Source: Epiperipatus broadwayi (Eukaryota; Onychophora; Udeonychophora; Euonychophora; Peripatidae). From it: 64,000 nucleotides of DNA. The stretch is taken from contig JAQFVV010006272.1 in NCBI GenBank assembly GCA_028023455.1, positions 3,637,127-3,701,126 of the forward strand, read 5' to 3'. How positions within the stretch are numbered: the first letter of the stretch is position 1; each line of letters starts with the position of its first letter. This document shows positions 23,646 to 35,155 of this stretch, piece after piece. The translations under genes and the position numbers were made by a program. Under the pieces are notes generated by a model. That model ran no database searches, was not told the DNA's origin, and saw only the letters and a program-made list of their open reading frames with translations.

Positions 23646-25275
23646 AATGTACAGTTAATTGTCATTATAATGGAATTCATTTTAATTGACTTTACATATA
23701 TGAGTGAAAAATAACTGTATATTTCAATTTAAAAATTGTACTTTTATTTACAATTATTTTCATTTTTAAAATATACCTACCAATAAAATATATATATATA
23801 TAATTATAGTTAATCATAATTGTTATATTTTTAAATTATTATATAAATATAATCAGAATAAATATGCTAAGATATGATAATGTGTCATCCATGGAGATCA
23901 ATATGAAATAATATTCCAAATTATAGAGTTCAAGCTTCTAGTCTAACTGAATATTAAAATTAATAATGAGATGCAGAAATACATGGCTATAGTTCCAGTG
24001 TCACATATTTTCATCAACTGTACTGAAGGCAAAGTCTTATTCTTTAACCACAGCCCTAGTTTGTATATTTTTATCTTGTTTCTATTAATATTTTATTTTT
24101 TTATTGTCTAGTCTTAATTTTTATTTAATTAGTGCAAGTGTTACTGTATATTTTGAGAACTTATTGGGCAATCTTAAGTAATGGTTGGGGATTAAAATCT
24201 CTTTTCATATAGTAATAAATAATGAATTATTATATTATACAGACATATTTCTCAACTTATATTGATCCAACACACATTTCTTAGAAGTTACAATGGATAT
24301 TGTATAAGAGTTTCATTTTTTAAAGATACAGCAAATGATGCTTTTAATTATAACAATCTACTTCAAATCATGTGATAACACACAGCAAACTGCTTCAAAA
24401 CAAGATAACTGAATGTTCAGTGGCAACATCTACCATATAAAACTTTATAATATATTACAATTAATTAAGGCTATAATAAGAATAGTTATTATAAATAATG
24501 AACAGAGCAGATTGGGTTCATAATCATAAAAATGTATTCATGATTTTCTTATGTGCCAACAATATAACTGTGTATTATACATCCAACATATTATGTGTTA
24601 CATTACACTTTATTATGGACTAACCTAAAAAGCTTTGCTATAAATAATGAACATTATAAATACCTGTACTCATTATAGATATTATTATATCCAATTTGTC
24701 ACTATTGAATTCACAGTACAATAGTTTGCTATTTATTATGATTTATATTAAATGAACCTATGACAAGGTTAACAGATTATAACTCCATTATGGTCCAAAC
24801 ACATCTGCATGTATAGAAAAATAATATTAAATTGCTTTCTAATTATAAGATATAGTTTTGGTCTTGGTACAACTGATGAAAGATAGGTGTTCTGAAACTA
24901 TATTTTCAAAGCTTTTTTTCACATCAGTAGATAATTGGATTACATTTTGGGATGTTTCTTTTTAAAATATTATATAAAATGTAATAATTTTAAAGAAAAT
25001 ATGACTTGAAAAATAAAAAATTTCCTCAATAAATAAATTATTATTAAGAAATACTTAAGTATGATTATTTTATTTATTTAACTGATTGTTTTTTAATAAG
25101 ATATTGTCACTACTGTCAATAGAAAAGTAATCTTGAAGCATAGAGAAGTTAAAAATAAAATTTTTCATTGAACTCGTAGAAGAATCACTAAGAAGATCAT
25201 TTGCTGTCTGAATTGAAATGTTCTTGAAATTAGTAGCTAAAAATTTATTTTAAATATTAATTTATATATATTATA

Positions 25276-25390
25276 TTGTCCTGTGCTGTTTGGTTCAGTG
25301 GTAAAATGACAGACTTAAGAATTGTTTTCTGGATTGATTTCTAGCTCAATCTATCACTTTAGTGTTCAAATCTCATGTCTTTTGACCAAG
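25276..25390 (+). mobile_element. Possible tRNA-derived SINE
   Basis: TTTGGTTCAGTGGTAAAATG (about 25288-25307) is close to a tRNA A-box region (GGTTCAGTGGTA). The B box is degraded. It is followed by fragments shared with other unclassified repeats. Confidence 0.4.
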
Positions 25391-25550
25391 TAACCATACG
25401 ATTATTAATTTATTTTAGAATATCATATTAATTAAATAGTAATTGTTATATAGTTAAAAACTAATGATGCACTTATGAAATAATTAAATCAAATTCTTAG
25501 TTGTTCAGGAGATCATATAACATTCAAGCACCAGTAATGTCAGTATAATA

Positions 25551-25610
25551 TTCGTAAGCTCCCAAACCCAGTAATGTGTATTATGAATTGTTCGTAAGCT
25601 CCCAAACCCA
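25551..25610 (+). repeat. Short tandem duplication, period 40 bp
   Basis: TTCGTAAGCTCCCAAACCCA occurs identically at 25551-25570 and 25591-25610, with an AGTAATGTGTATTATGAATTG-like spacer that overlaps preceding text. Confidence 0.8.
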
Positions 25611-28600
25611 TTATTATATTAGTGTACTAAATCAACAGAGAAAAGTAATATGATTAATCACTTATGATGTTATATGACATTATAAATATCAGGAGTTATT
25701 TAAATTGAACCTTAATCTACAAAATTTTAGCTCTCATCCATTTTATTTTTATGTTATATTATGTATATTAAAAAGAATATTCAAGGGGTCATGTGATATT
25801 TGAGCACTAGAAATGTTAAGTTGAACTTTAGTTCAAAAAATTAATAATTCAGTAGAATTTTCATAAACATAATTTAATTTTTTCATCATAACTATTAGGA
25901 CTTATAAAAATATAATAAATAAATAACCTTGAATTCATTTCTAAAGTAGAAAATGATTTTTAGATAGATGAAAATTTTATAACACAGTTTAGAATTTCAC
26001 AGCAAAAATCAGAGATGTTTAGATGTATTTCAATATAATAAATGTAAAGCAAAATACAATTGTAATATGAGAAGCCTATGTGATTTTTCAAGAAAGAATC
26101 ACTTATTGTGTTTATAGTTTACTTTTATCTTAGTAATAATAAACTTTTTTATTAGGACATTGTAATAATGTTGACTATATTTACATATACATATATATAT
26201 GAATTTAATCATATTTTCTAATAGTCTATTTTTTAAATAAATACTTTAATATGTTATAGACTTCTAATACTACTAACAATTATGCCTCTATATCTAAAAT
26301 CTCATATATTTTCATTTTAGCCAGCATTTTCAAATACTTTCACAGTTAAGTAGTTCAATATCTGATATAATAGAAAAAATATTATTGACATTCTTAAAAA
26401 CAATTTGTTATTATGTAATCATTATTTGCTTAGTCATCATTATTAGAAATCATGGATTTCATGGTCCATCTGTGCCTAACATAACATTATCATGGCACAT
26501 GCCTTAGCCTATGGATGTAATTCACTTTTTTGATCAATCATTTATATTGGCTTCATTAATCATTTCTAATAACCAATTTTAATGTTTTATTAATTGTATA
26601 TATATAAATCTCAACCTTATATATAATAATCCTTCACTTTAGATCTCCTTTATTTATATTTCTGATATAGTTCTTTACTTCTACCATTATACAACTAACT
26701 TTTTAAACGTTTTTCTGTACCATTTTTATCGAAACTCAGCATTCATTTTATAATTTTTTGGTTTGTGTCCATACTTTGCACCTACTTTAGCAGTTTATTA
26801 ATCACAATAGAGATATTTTTAAAATATTACAATTTTTAATGTTTTTTTATGTTCCATTCATTACTTCTTATATTCACCTATTTCTGTTTTAATAAAATTT
26901 ATTTTGTTCTCTTCATATCTAACACCAAATCTTTTTAATGAATTTTTAATTGCTTTGAAGTTGGTAGAAGTTCAAGGGCTAAAGTTGATAGAGTGAAAGT
27001 AAATTTTGAGTTCCAAAGTTTGCTTTAATCATAGAGGGCAAAAAATAAAAAAAATGGTTTATTGTTTGAGAACTCACAAGAAGGCCAAACAGTGAGTGAA
27101 TGTGACAGAGATGGAGCCATAATTTATAGATTTTCAGTTTCAAAGTCTTTCATTGTATTTCATTGCATTAAATCATGCAGAGTGACAAATATTTAAAAAA
27201 ATACATAACGCATTATGTTGTTGTAGATAGCGTATACTATAGGTATGTTTTTCTATTATTTGAAAACTCATAAGTAAATCCTTCAAGAATATATAATGCA
27301 GTGGTTAATCCTTTGATATTGCATTGTATCATGCTCATTAAAAACATAATGATTGTATTCGTAATTTTATTATATTTCTTTTGAATTAAATATGATCATA
27401 TTTCTAATAGTTGTTATAACCTACAACAAGTAGAGATAACCTATATTTTTATCTCATAAACACACACTATGAACAAAGATAAAGATTTTATTATATTTCA
27501 AAGATTATTTTATGATCATCATATTAACACTATTCTGCATGCTTCTTTTTTTTTTGGAGGGGGGGGGGCTTTTTATCTTTATTGGAAACTTATTTCTCCA
27601 ATAATATTTTATGGTTAACTAAACTATTATATGTAGTGAAAAAATTTCAACTTTTATTGAAAAATCTTCAATTATTTTCTATGTCTGTTATAAGATTAAG
27701 CTGCATATGTATGTGTATAATGAGTTCAATGATTTTTTAAATAGTTTGATATAAATAGAAGTAATTTTTGATAACCAACACATTATTTTTGATTAAGCCA
27801 ATTGTTCAAAACACTTAGATGGTAGTGACCTATCTTCAATTTACAACTACTTATTCTTATATTAAATATGTCAATAAACTACTAGTTAGTTATGTTGGGA
27901 GATACTGTTTTGTAAATTCATTCTACAGCTTATTTTTAATTTAATTAATGTAACCATGTATCTACTTGATATATATATATATATTGTGCCCTTTTCTATA
28001 GGTCAATGATGGTTATAAATGGTCAATTACTAAAAAAATTTAAAATTAATATTATATAGTATTTAAAATTATAGATTATATTAAGCAGTAAAAGATTAAT
28101 ATGATATATTTAATAATAAATATTGTGATGGTGAGAATTGTATCTAATTCTATATTTTTCTAAATTGTTTTTCAAAATTTTATATAATTATTTTATATAA
28201 TATAAGTAGCAAATTTATTAAGACAGATAAAATTAGACTAAACACCGGAAATGACTATGTGACTGTCTGGAATATTCTATGTATAAGCACCAGTTTAAAT
28301 TAATACTAATAATTAAAATATTTAAATAGTATATTATAGAAGTGGATGGAATTGTCACACATCATAATAAAAATAAGTAGTATACACCTTTATTAATTAT
28401 TGTTTCAAAATTGTTTTAAAGGTAGTTAAATTGTAATAGATAATAATTGATTTAAAAATAATAATGAGTTAACATTTAAGTCTATTATGTCATGATTTTA
28501 AAACTTTAGAAATTGTTTATAAATCCAAGTAGGGATTGACCAATAAAAAAATAGATCTTGGCAGACAACCAAAATCGCACCAACTAATTGTATAAACAGA

Positions 28601-31600
28601 GGAGAACAAAAATGCGTTGACTCCAGAGCAGAGGTAAAATTTTAAGCTCTCTAATTTTTTTTTCTTCAGTTTATTAGTCAATTTTATTATAATTTTAATA
28701 ATATCTTTGAAAGAAACCAACTGACAATTTAAAAATCATCCGAAGAGAATCTTAGAATAAAATGTTTTAAAAAAAAAGTTTTTCATAGTAATGTTTCACT
28801 AACTTTACAGTAACCTGCCAGTGGATTCTATCGAAATATAATCGGAGTTTTCAATAGAAAATGGATAGATTCTTAAAACCAAGTTGTAAATTTTATAATG
28901 TTCCAAATATGTTAATATTATTCGTTGATATAGTTTATATAGCGTATCATTATGAAAGCTGTTTTCGTGCGTATAAAATCAATGAAAGGACATTGTGCGC
29001 AAAGTTAATGAAGATAATGGAAAATAAAAATAAGTATTATTCGTATAAGAATAAATGGACAAAAGGAATTTTAATATTGAAATAGTTTGAATTGCTTTCT
29101 TTAAGATGACTTGAGAAAATACTCTAGAAAATAGTTAAAGATCGAAAGTAGTGTATATAAAATAATAATGAATGAAAGTGAAGTTTACCAAGGAAAACAC
29201 TTTCCTAAAGAAAAAAAAAATATTTTACAGAAGAGAAATATAAAATATTGGATCCATGGAAAATGCAATTGGTACCATAATTATTAAATAATTGTAGTTT
29301 AACTAGAAATAAAGATGCATCAACGCGTCGAGGTAATATTCGCCAGAACATTAAAAAGCTTCGTGGGATAACTAAATAAAATGTTTTTTAATAATTTTGA
29401 ATTAAACACTAAAACTAAAGATCGTCTAAACAGTTTATTAAATGAACTAATTTATTTAAAACTTTAATAAGCATAAAGGAGAACATTCGGACAAATGAAG
29501 AAATAATAAATATTATGGGACTAACCAAGATTTACCGTCAGAAAAATATGTGATTATGGTTTGAATTATTTTCTTTACTAATCTAAGTTAAACATTAAGT
29601 TTTAGATAGCGATAGGGAAAACAAAATACATTAATTCGTGATATAACATTATATGAAATAATATGTTTTGATTTTGAATTTTAAAATAAAATTGTATGTA
29701 TGTGGAAATTTGTATATTTGCGATGCTCGAAGAGAAAGAAACCTACTACGAACTCTGATAGGAAGATAAAGATTGTTTTTGGTAACATTTATAATTATTA
29801 ATGATATATAATGTATGTTTTATTTATTTAGATCAGCTGAGAATCGAATGAATGTAGTGCAAAAGTTTTATTGTTATTATTGTTGTAAAACGCATTTTTG
29901 AAAACAACACTCTAAAACACTTTGAGATGTGATTATATTTTTAAAAATATACATACGATAATCATTTTATGTGTTATTAATATAGTTCAATATAACCGAT
30001 GGTTATGTGATATTTTCTGTTAATTTTCCGATTGGGATATTTAAATGTTATTTTAACAAAACGTAGATGTTGAACCTACAGTGTAATAAAGCAAGACAAA
30101 TTGTTCTTATGGAATAGGGAAATGTTTTTATATTAGCGAATTTTGTTTATTGTTTTTAAAAAGTAGTTAGTACTTTATCGATGTTGGATACAGTAAAAAT
30201 CTCGAGAGATAGTTTGGGTAGTGACTTGGTAGTACGTGGTGATTCAGAAACCAAGAGGATGTATTAAAAACTAGGATGCTACAGGGAGTGAAATAATAGG
30301 TAGTTTTAGATGTTAATCAGCGTAGTTAACAAAGCCCTATGACTGGTACACATGTTGTCTTGGACAGTGGTATTTTATATATTTCTTGTGAGTCGTACTA
30401 GATGTTTGGTAAAGCTGAGTAAATAGCTGCCACATCATGCTTATCACCAAGGTTATTAGACAATGAATGTCGGACCTATTCACACTGTTCCATACATTTT
30501 TGAAGTATATTGCAGATAAGTTATCTATCTATTTTCCCGATATCCTATACATCTTTCGCTATCTTTATCTGTATTTCTTGCAACTACATCGTTATATGAT
30601 AAGTCTATTAAAAGGGAAATAATAGATATTTTAGAATGTATGTCAGGCTATTATTTGGAATAAGAATAGTTAAGTGTTAACGAAGAGTAGATTATGATTA
30701 TTGAAAGAAAGTTGCAGATATCCTAAGAAGGGAAGGAGTTAGAGAATTATTTTAATTCCTTTTAAGAAATGAACTATAATTTTATAAAAGTATATCCAAA
30801 TAGAAATATACAAAAATATTAAATATAATTTCACGTTTTCTTATTGTTAATTATATTTTAAAAAATATAAGTATTGCATATTTAAAAAATACAATAACAT
30901 TCGATAATTATAGTATATGTGAAACTGTAACAGGTGATAATTAAACCCGTGTTATAGTATGATGTTTATCCACATAGATAATAGTAACTTTAATATTAAA
31001 AGGTAAAGAATGGTGTTACCCATAAAATAGTTAAAATAAGTGATATGATAAACCTAATGAGAAATAAATAAATAACTTTTAAAAGGCATAATAAGTTTAA
31101 TTAACGATAAAAGAAATATAAATGTGTATAATTCAGCTATTGTAGTGTAAAGAAAAATGAGGATATCCCTTGTAAATAGATGTAGATGGATTTGTTTGTT
31201 TTATTTATTTTTATTGATGTTAATAAAATTTTAAAATTTGTTTATTAAAACTTGTATCTGAGTTTTGTTTTCTCTACATCATTGCATGAATTCATAGGAT
31301 ATGTTCACAACCATTAAACTAAGTATATGATTGTTTGCACAAAAGATAAATAGAGAAGTATGTTTAATCTTAAATATTTATTGATGTTCTTATAATTAAA
31401 TAATTATAAAATTGCATTGTGTTACTGGTCATCAATCCATTATCATAATATTTTGCTAAATTATATGCTATTAGTTGCCACTTGCTTTATTTATCAGATT
31501 ATCTAAACACTGCCACTTATTAATTTATTTTATTACTTAAAGATAAAAAAGGGGATATTAGATTATTAACTAATTTATTACGATTATAAATTTGCGATGA

Positions 31601-31950
31601 AAGAAAAGCTGTACTAGTTGGATTAAGCAATGAAGATTGTGATTATTATTGTTTTATTATTAATCTAATTGCAGAGTAGTAGATTATGACATAAAATCCC
31701 TTATCATATTTTGCTACCATATGTTTATTAACATATGAATAAATTTAAGAACCTGAGATTATTTCAGTTGAGCTAGATGATTACTATTATTATTATTAGA
31801 GATAAAAGATTAATACTTTAATTGTTAAATGAGTCTTAGTGATTAGAAGTTGCGGAAGTCATAAGAATACTATGTAGTTATTATTTGTAATAGTAGTATA
31901 AGGGGGGATAGTGTTCTTATGCCATTGAGGTGGTATCCCGTGGGATATTG

Positions 31951-32200
31951 TCTCAATGTAATCTACCTTGTCACCCGTATTTCCACTTCTAGTCTCATGA
32001 ATTCCTGAATATTTATTTGAGTTAGTTTAAAACAGAACCTAAATTAATTTTAAGAAACTTGAGCTAGTAAAGTATTTAATTGAATATTTCATTAATTATT
32101 AGAGCTAGAACCCGGTTAGGTGATTTTCACTATATTATATTTATTTTGGGGGAAGTGGAGATGCGGGAACAGGGTGGTTAGATTATGACCCTCAATGTGA
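31951..32200. repeat. Imperfect inverted repeat, arms about 40 bp
   Basis: TCTCAATGTAATCTACC...CACCCGTATTTCCACTTC (31951-31989) is matched in inverse by GAAGTGGAGATGCGGGAAC...TTAGATTATGACCCTCAATG (32152-32196), with small gaps. A 7-bp hairpin (TGTGTAG/CTACACA) follows at 32210-32228. It may be the remains of a DNA transposon of about 250 bp; no flanking duplication was found. Confidence 0.45.
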
Positions 32201-32604
32201 TTAGCCCGATGTGTAGTGGAGCTACACACGATTACAAGGTCAGAATATATATATATGTAACATTATCTTCATTAAAATAGTTGTTTCTGCAATAATACTA
32301 GTAGAATATGTTTGTTCTTATATATATGGCATTAGGATGATAAGCTATTTGTGAAGCTATCTGACATGTTACATAAAATTATTAATTGGGTGTAGAATTT
32401 TTTAAGTAGGTGGCCCATAACCAAATCAGCCAACATTCTATATTGACTGATAAATGATCTCCAATTAATTCTTAGCTAGAAAAACAAGAATAGGAAAAAG
32501 TTTAAATCCTGATCATCAGAAATTGGTGAAGCTGGTAATTGTTTTTTTTATAAAAAGCTCTGGAAATTTTTTTTTTTGCTTTGCAGTGATGATTTTCCTT
32601 TTAC

Positions 32605-32703
32605 TTACAAATTGTAATGTATATATAAAATCTTATTTTGATTAGAGTATTTTTTACAAATTGTAATGTATATATAAAATCTTATTTTGATTAGAGTATT
32701 TTT
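32605..32703 (+). repeat. Near-perfect tandem duplication, period 49 bp
   Basis: TTACAAATTGTAATGTATAT through GATTAGAGTATTTTT is repeated immediately with essentially no change, indicating recent slippage or unequal exchange. Confidence 0.85.
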
Positions 32704-33408
32704 TTAAAAAAATTAACCTTCCAACCACTTATACAATCGTCCTAAAATTTACTAACGAATTTATAAAGCAACCCTTTTTATTTTCAAATGTTGTAATTTT
32801 ACATATGGAAAAATAATAATAAATTGGTTTTACTAAAAAAACTTTTATTAATTTTAACGATTTTTTTATTATTAATTTATGAGGATAAAACATTTTCAAA
32901 AGATTTCTAAAATAAATAGTGTATTAAAATGTAATCGATATTTTTATTATTACTATAAAAATAATTTAGTGAAGGAAATTTATTAAATTCTTTTAATGTA
33001 ATTTGTAATATTTAAAGTTTATTTTCATATTACAAAAAACCTAAGTCATTAAAAATGTTAATACTTTATATGAAACAGTTAAATAAATATTTTGATCTAT
33101 GCATGTTGAAAGTCGTGCACATGATTTTATAAAAATGATTGCCATTGCAGTTAAGAATTTACATCGCTGATAAAGCCATTAGAGCACAAAATGCATTACA
33201 TGGATCACTCAAGTTCTTTTTACAATTTTTACAATGACATATTTATAGATAATGTCTATCCCTCCCTTCATGCTACGTTTTTCCAGCTACTCTACCTTGT
33301 AAATTAATATAATGTAGATGGCTGATTTTATATTTATTTCAGTTACCGATATGCACTGGTTCTATTATATATATTTTAAGATGTGTGTTTGATAATATAA
33401 ACATAAGT

Positions 33409-34020
33409 AATCAAAATAAGAGTCATAGATCACATGATCCTATTCTCTTAAGCTTGTAAGTTATAAACAATGATGATTGCCAATTCCTCAACAAGCTTTG
33501 AGATAAATGCTTATCCAGAGCCAGCATTTAAAATATCTCTGTCAGGAATCCCCCCCCCCAAAAAAAAAAAACCCTGGACCAATGGTTTCGTGCTTTGGCA
33601 CTCCTCAGAGAGGTGCCAGGGTAGGTTCAGACACTAGATCTAAAAATACCAACCCAAAGCCAAGCACTTATCGAAAAATGATATCTATTGAATGGAAAAT
33701 CTGAAATTTTCAGACACCTACATGTCTTCAAACCCAGCTATCCAACTCAAATAGCTATATGGGACTGATAGATCTTCAGCCATACCATATATTAGTAGTC
33801 TTAGCAATATGATATCACATAAAACTTAAGGTAGAGACTATAAATAGTCAAAATAAGAGTCATAGACCACATGACTATTTTCTTAAGCTTGTAAGTTATA
33901 AACAATGAGGATTTCCAATTCCTCAACAAGCTTTGTAATAAATGCTTAGCCAGAGTTAGCATTTAAAATATCTCTATCAGGAACCCCCCTCCCAACCCCT
34001 GACCATGATTTTGTGCTTTG
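33409..34020 (-). mobile_element. Hammerhead-bearing retrozyme-like element, subfamily A, left half of a palindrome
   Basis: Read on the minus strand it starts in the helix II loop of a partial hammerhead at 34020, runs through one full monomer (cut-to-cut 424 nt, 34001 to 33577) with a second complete hammerhead (33571-33614), and continues about 170 nt to a 3' end at 33409 (ATGACTCTTATTTTGAT). That 3' end aligns with the 3' end of the 11766-12379 element (ATCTGACTTTTTA), and total length (612 bp) is almost the same. Scattered blocks such as AGCATTTATCA, AAGCTTGTT, ATATGG and TTTTTTAGATAA.TGCTT are shared between the two, so they are diverged members of one family. It abuts a head-to-head partner at 34018. 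Confidence 0.75.
33571..33614 (-). ncRNA. Hammerhead ribozyme, subfamily A (core intact)
   Basis: On the minus strand: helix I 5' strand ACCTCT (33614-33609), core CTGAGGA (33608-33602), helix II GTGC/GCAC with loop CAAA (perfect), GAAA (33589-33586), helix III ACCA-T-TGGT, then C at 33577 as predicted cleavage position. All invariant bases are present. An extra C just after the cut (CAGGGT instead of AGGGGT) weakens helix I in this copy. Confidence 0.75.
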
Positions 34021-34066
34021 GGTTTGGGTTGATATTTTTAGATCTATTGTCTGAACCTACCCTGGC

Positions 34067-34109
34067 ACCTCTCTGAGGAGTGCCAAAGCACAAAACCATG
34101 GTCAGGGGT
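34067..34109 (+). ncRNA. Hammerhead ribozyme, subfamily A, G12 mutated
   Basis: Helix I ACCTCT (34067-34072) pairs with AGGGGT (34104-34109), six pairs with one G-U. The core CTGAGGA is intact (34073-34079). Helix II GTGC/GCAC with loop CAAA is perfect. GAAA has become AAAA (G12 to A, a CG-loss type change). Helix III ACCATGGT is a perfect palindrome and C17 is at 34103. The loss of G12 should abolish or greatly reduce cleavage. Confidence 0.75.
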
Positions 34110-34484
34110 TGTGGGAGGTTCCTGACAGATATTTTAAATGCTGGCTCTGGATAAGCATTTATCACAAAGCTTGTTGAGGAATTGGCAATCCTCATTGTTT
34201 ATAACTTACAAGCTTAAGAGAATAGGGTTATGTGATCTATGACTCCTATTTTGACTATTTATAGTCTCTGCCTTAAGTCTTATGGATGTTATATTGCTAA
34301 GACTACCAATATATGGTATGTCTGAAGATCTATCAGCCCCATATAGCTATTTGAGTTGGATAACTAGGTTTGAAGACATGTAGGTGTCTGAAAATTTCAG
34401 ATTTTCCATTCAATAGATATTTTTTAGATAAGTGCTTGGCTTTGGGTTGGTATTTTTAGATCTAGTGTCTGAACCTACCCTGGC

Positions 34485-34526
34485 ATCTCCCAAGGAGTGC
34501 CAAAGCATGAAACCATGGTCAGGGGT
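34485..34526 (+). ncRNA. Hammerhead ribozyme, subfamily A, core damaged
   Basis: GAAA (34509-34512), the palindrome ACCATGGT, the GTC triplet (C at 34520) and helix I 3' strand AGGGGT are intact. The CUGANGA box is reduced to CCAAGGA-like sequence, and helix II is GTGC/GCAT. Probably inactive. Confidence 0.65.
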
Positions 34527-34830
34527 TTGGGGGGAGGGGTTTCTGACAGAGATATTTTAAATGCTGGCTCTGGCTTAAGCATTTATCACAAAGCTTGTTG
34601 AGGAATTGGAAATCCTCATTGTTTATAAGAACTTTAAGTTTATGATAAAACTAAGTCATTCCTATAAATTACTAAAGTTAGATTTATACAGGTTTTAATA
34701 TTTTGTAATGTAATATGTATAATTATGAGTTTGTTTAGTAGTAAGAATATTTGAGTTAGTCATGTGTTTTTTAAATGGTTTTTTTTTTTTTCAAATAAAA
34801 ATTTTAGAATGTCTAAGTAAATAAAATTGT

Positions 34831-35155
34831 TGTTTCTTGTCTAAAACTATGATGAACAAACACTGAATTTGCAAGAAACTGACCACTAGTATATTATATA
34901 CAGGATACCTAAGAACACACCTATATCCAAACACTTTATCTCTGTATTTATATTTCTGTTTAAATATATAATTAGCTCAAGTTCTGTCAATTGTCTCTTG
35001 TCTAAAAATATGATGAACAAACACTGAATTTGCAAGAAACTGACCACTAGTATATTATAGACAGGATACCTAAGAACACACCTATATCCAAATACTTTAT
35101 CTCTGTATTTATATTTTTGTTTAAATATATAATTAGCTCAAGTTCTGTCAATTGT
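34831..35155 (+). repeat. Recent tandem duplication, period about 161 bp
   Basis: Two copies (about 34831-34994 and 34995-35155) differ at only a handful of positions (for example ATATACAGG against ATAGACAGG, AAACACTTT against AAATACTTT). No coding sense on either strand. Confidence 0.9.

Larger units (their letters stand above)
23657..33408. other. Long A+T-rich stretch with no recognised gene
   Basis: No domain is recognised on either strand. Noted parts: TCATGTGATATTTGAGCAC-like fragments near 25505 and 25786; a (TA)n run near 27969-27984; a G tract near 27561-27570; and sequence with more CG around 28500-30700 that has only short, low-complexity open frames (for example 28861-29085). Separate entries cover the small repeats and the inverted repeat at 31951-32200. 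Confidence 0.4.
34018..34627 (+). mobile_element. Hammerhead-bearing retrozyme-like element, subfamily A, right half of the palindrome
   Basis: It is an inverted relative of 33409-34020. It carries two hammerhead modules, 34067-34109 and 34485-34526, 417 nt apart, with about 50 bp before the first and about 100 bp after the second. It stops at CATTGTTTATAA, about 45 bp short of the 3' end reached by the left copy. Short open frames here are by-products of the repeat. The pair forms an inverted repeat of about 1.2 kb that could fold as DNA cruciform or double-stranded RNA. Confidence 0.75.

Noticed and set aside
28861-29085. 74-codon open frame starting with ATG
   Set aside because: No recognisable motif; Lys/Tyr/Ile-rich composition is as expected from A+T-rich DNA. 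No neighbouring frames or splice structure support it.
33507-34195. Short open frames over the 33.5-34.2-kb palindrome (33507-33704 plus, 33977-34195 minus)
   Set aside because: They translate the same repeat sequence, including the ribozyme modules, in arbitrary frames. The similarity between them reflects the repeat, not a protein family.
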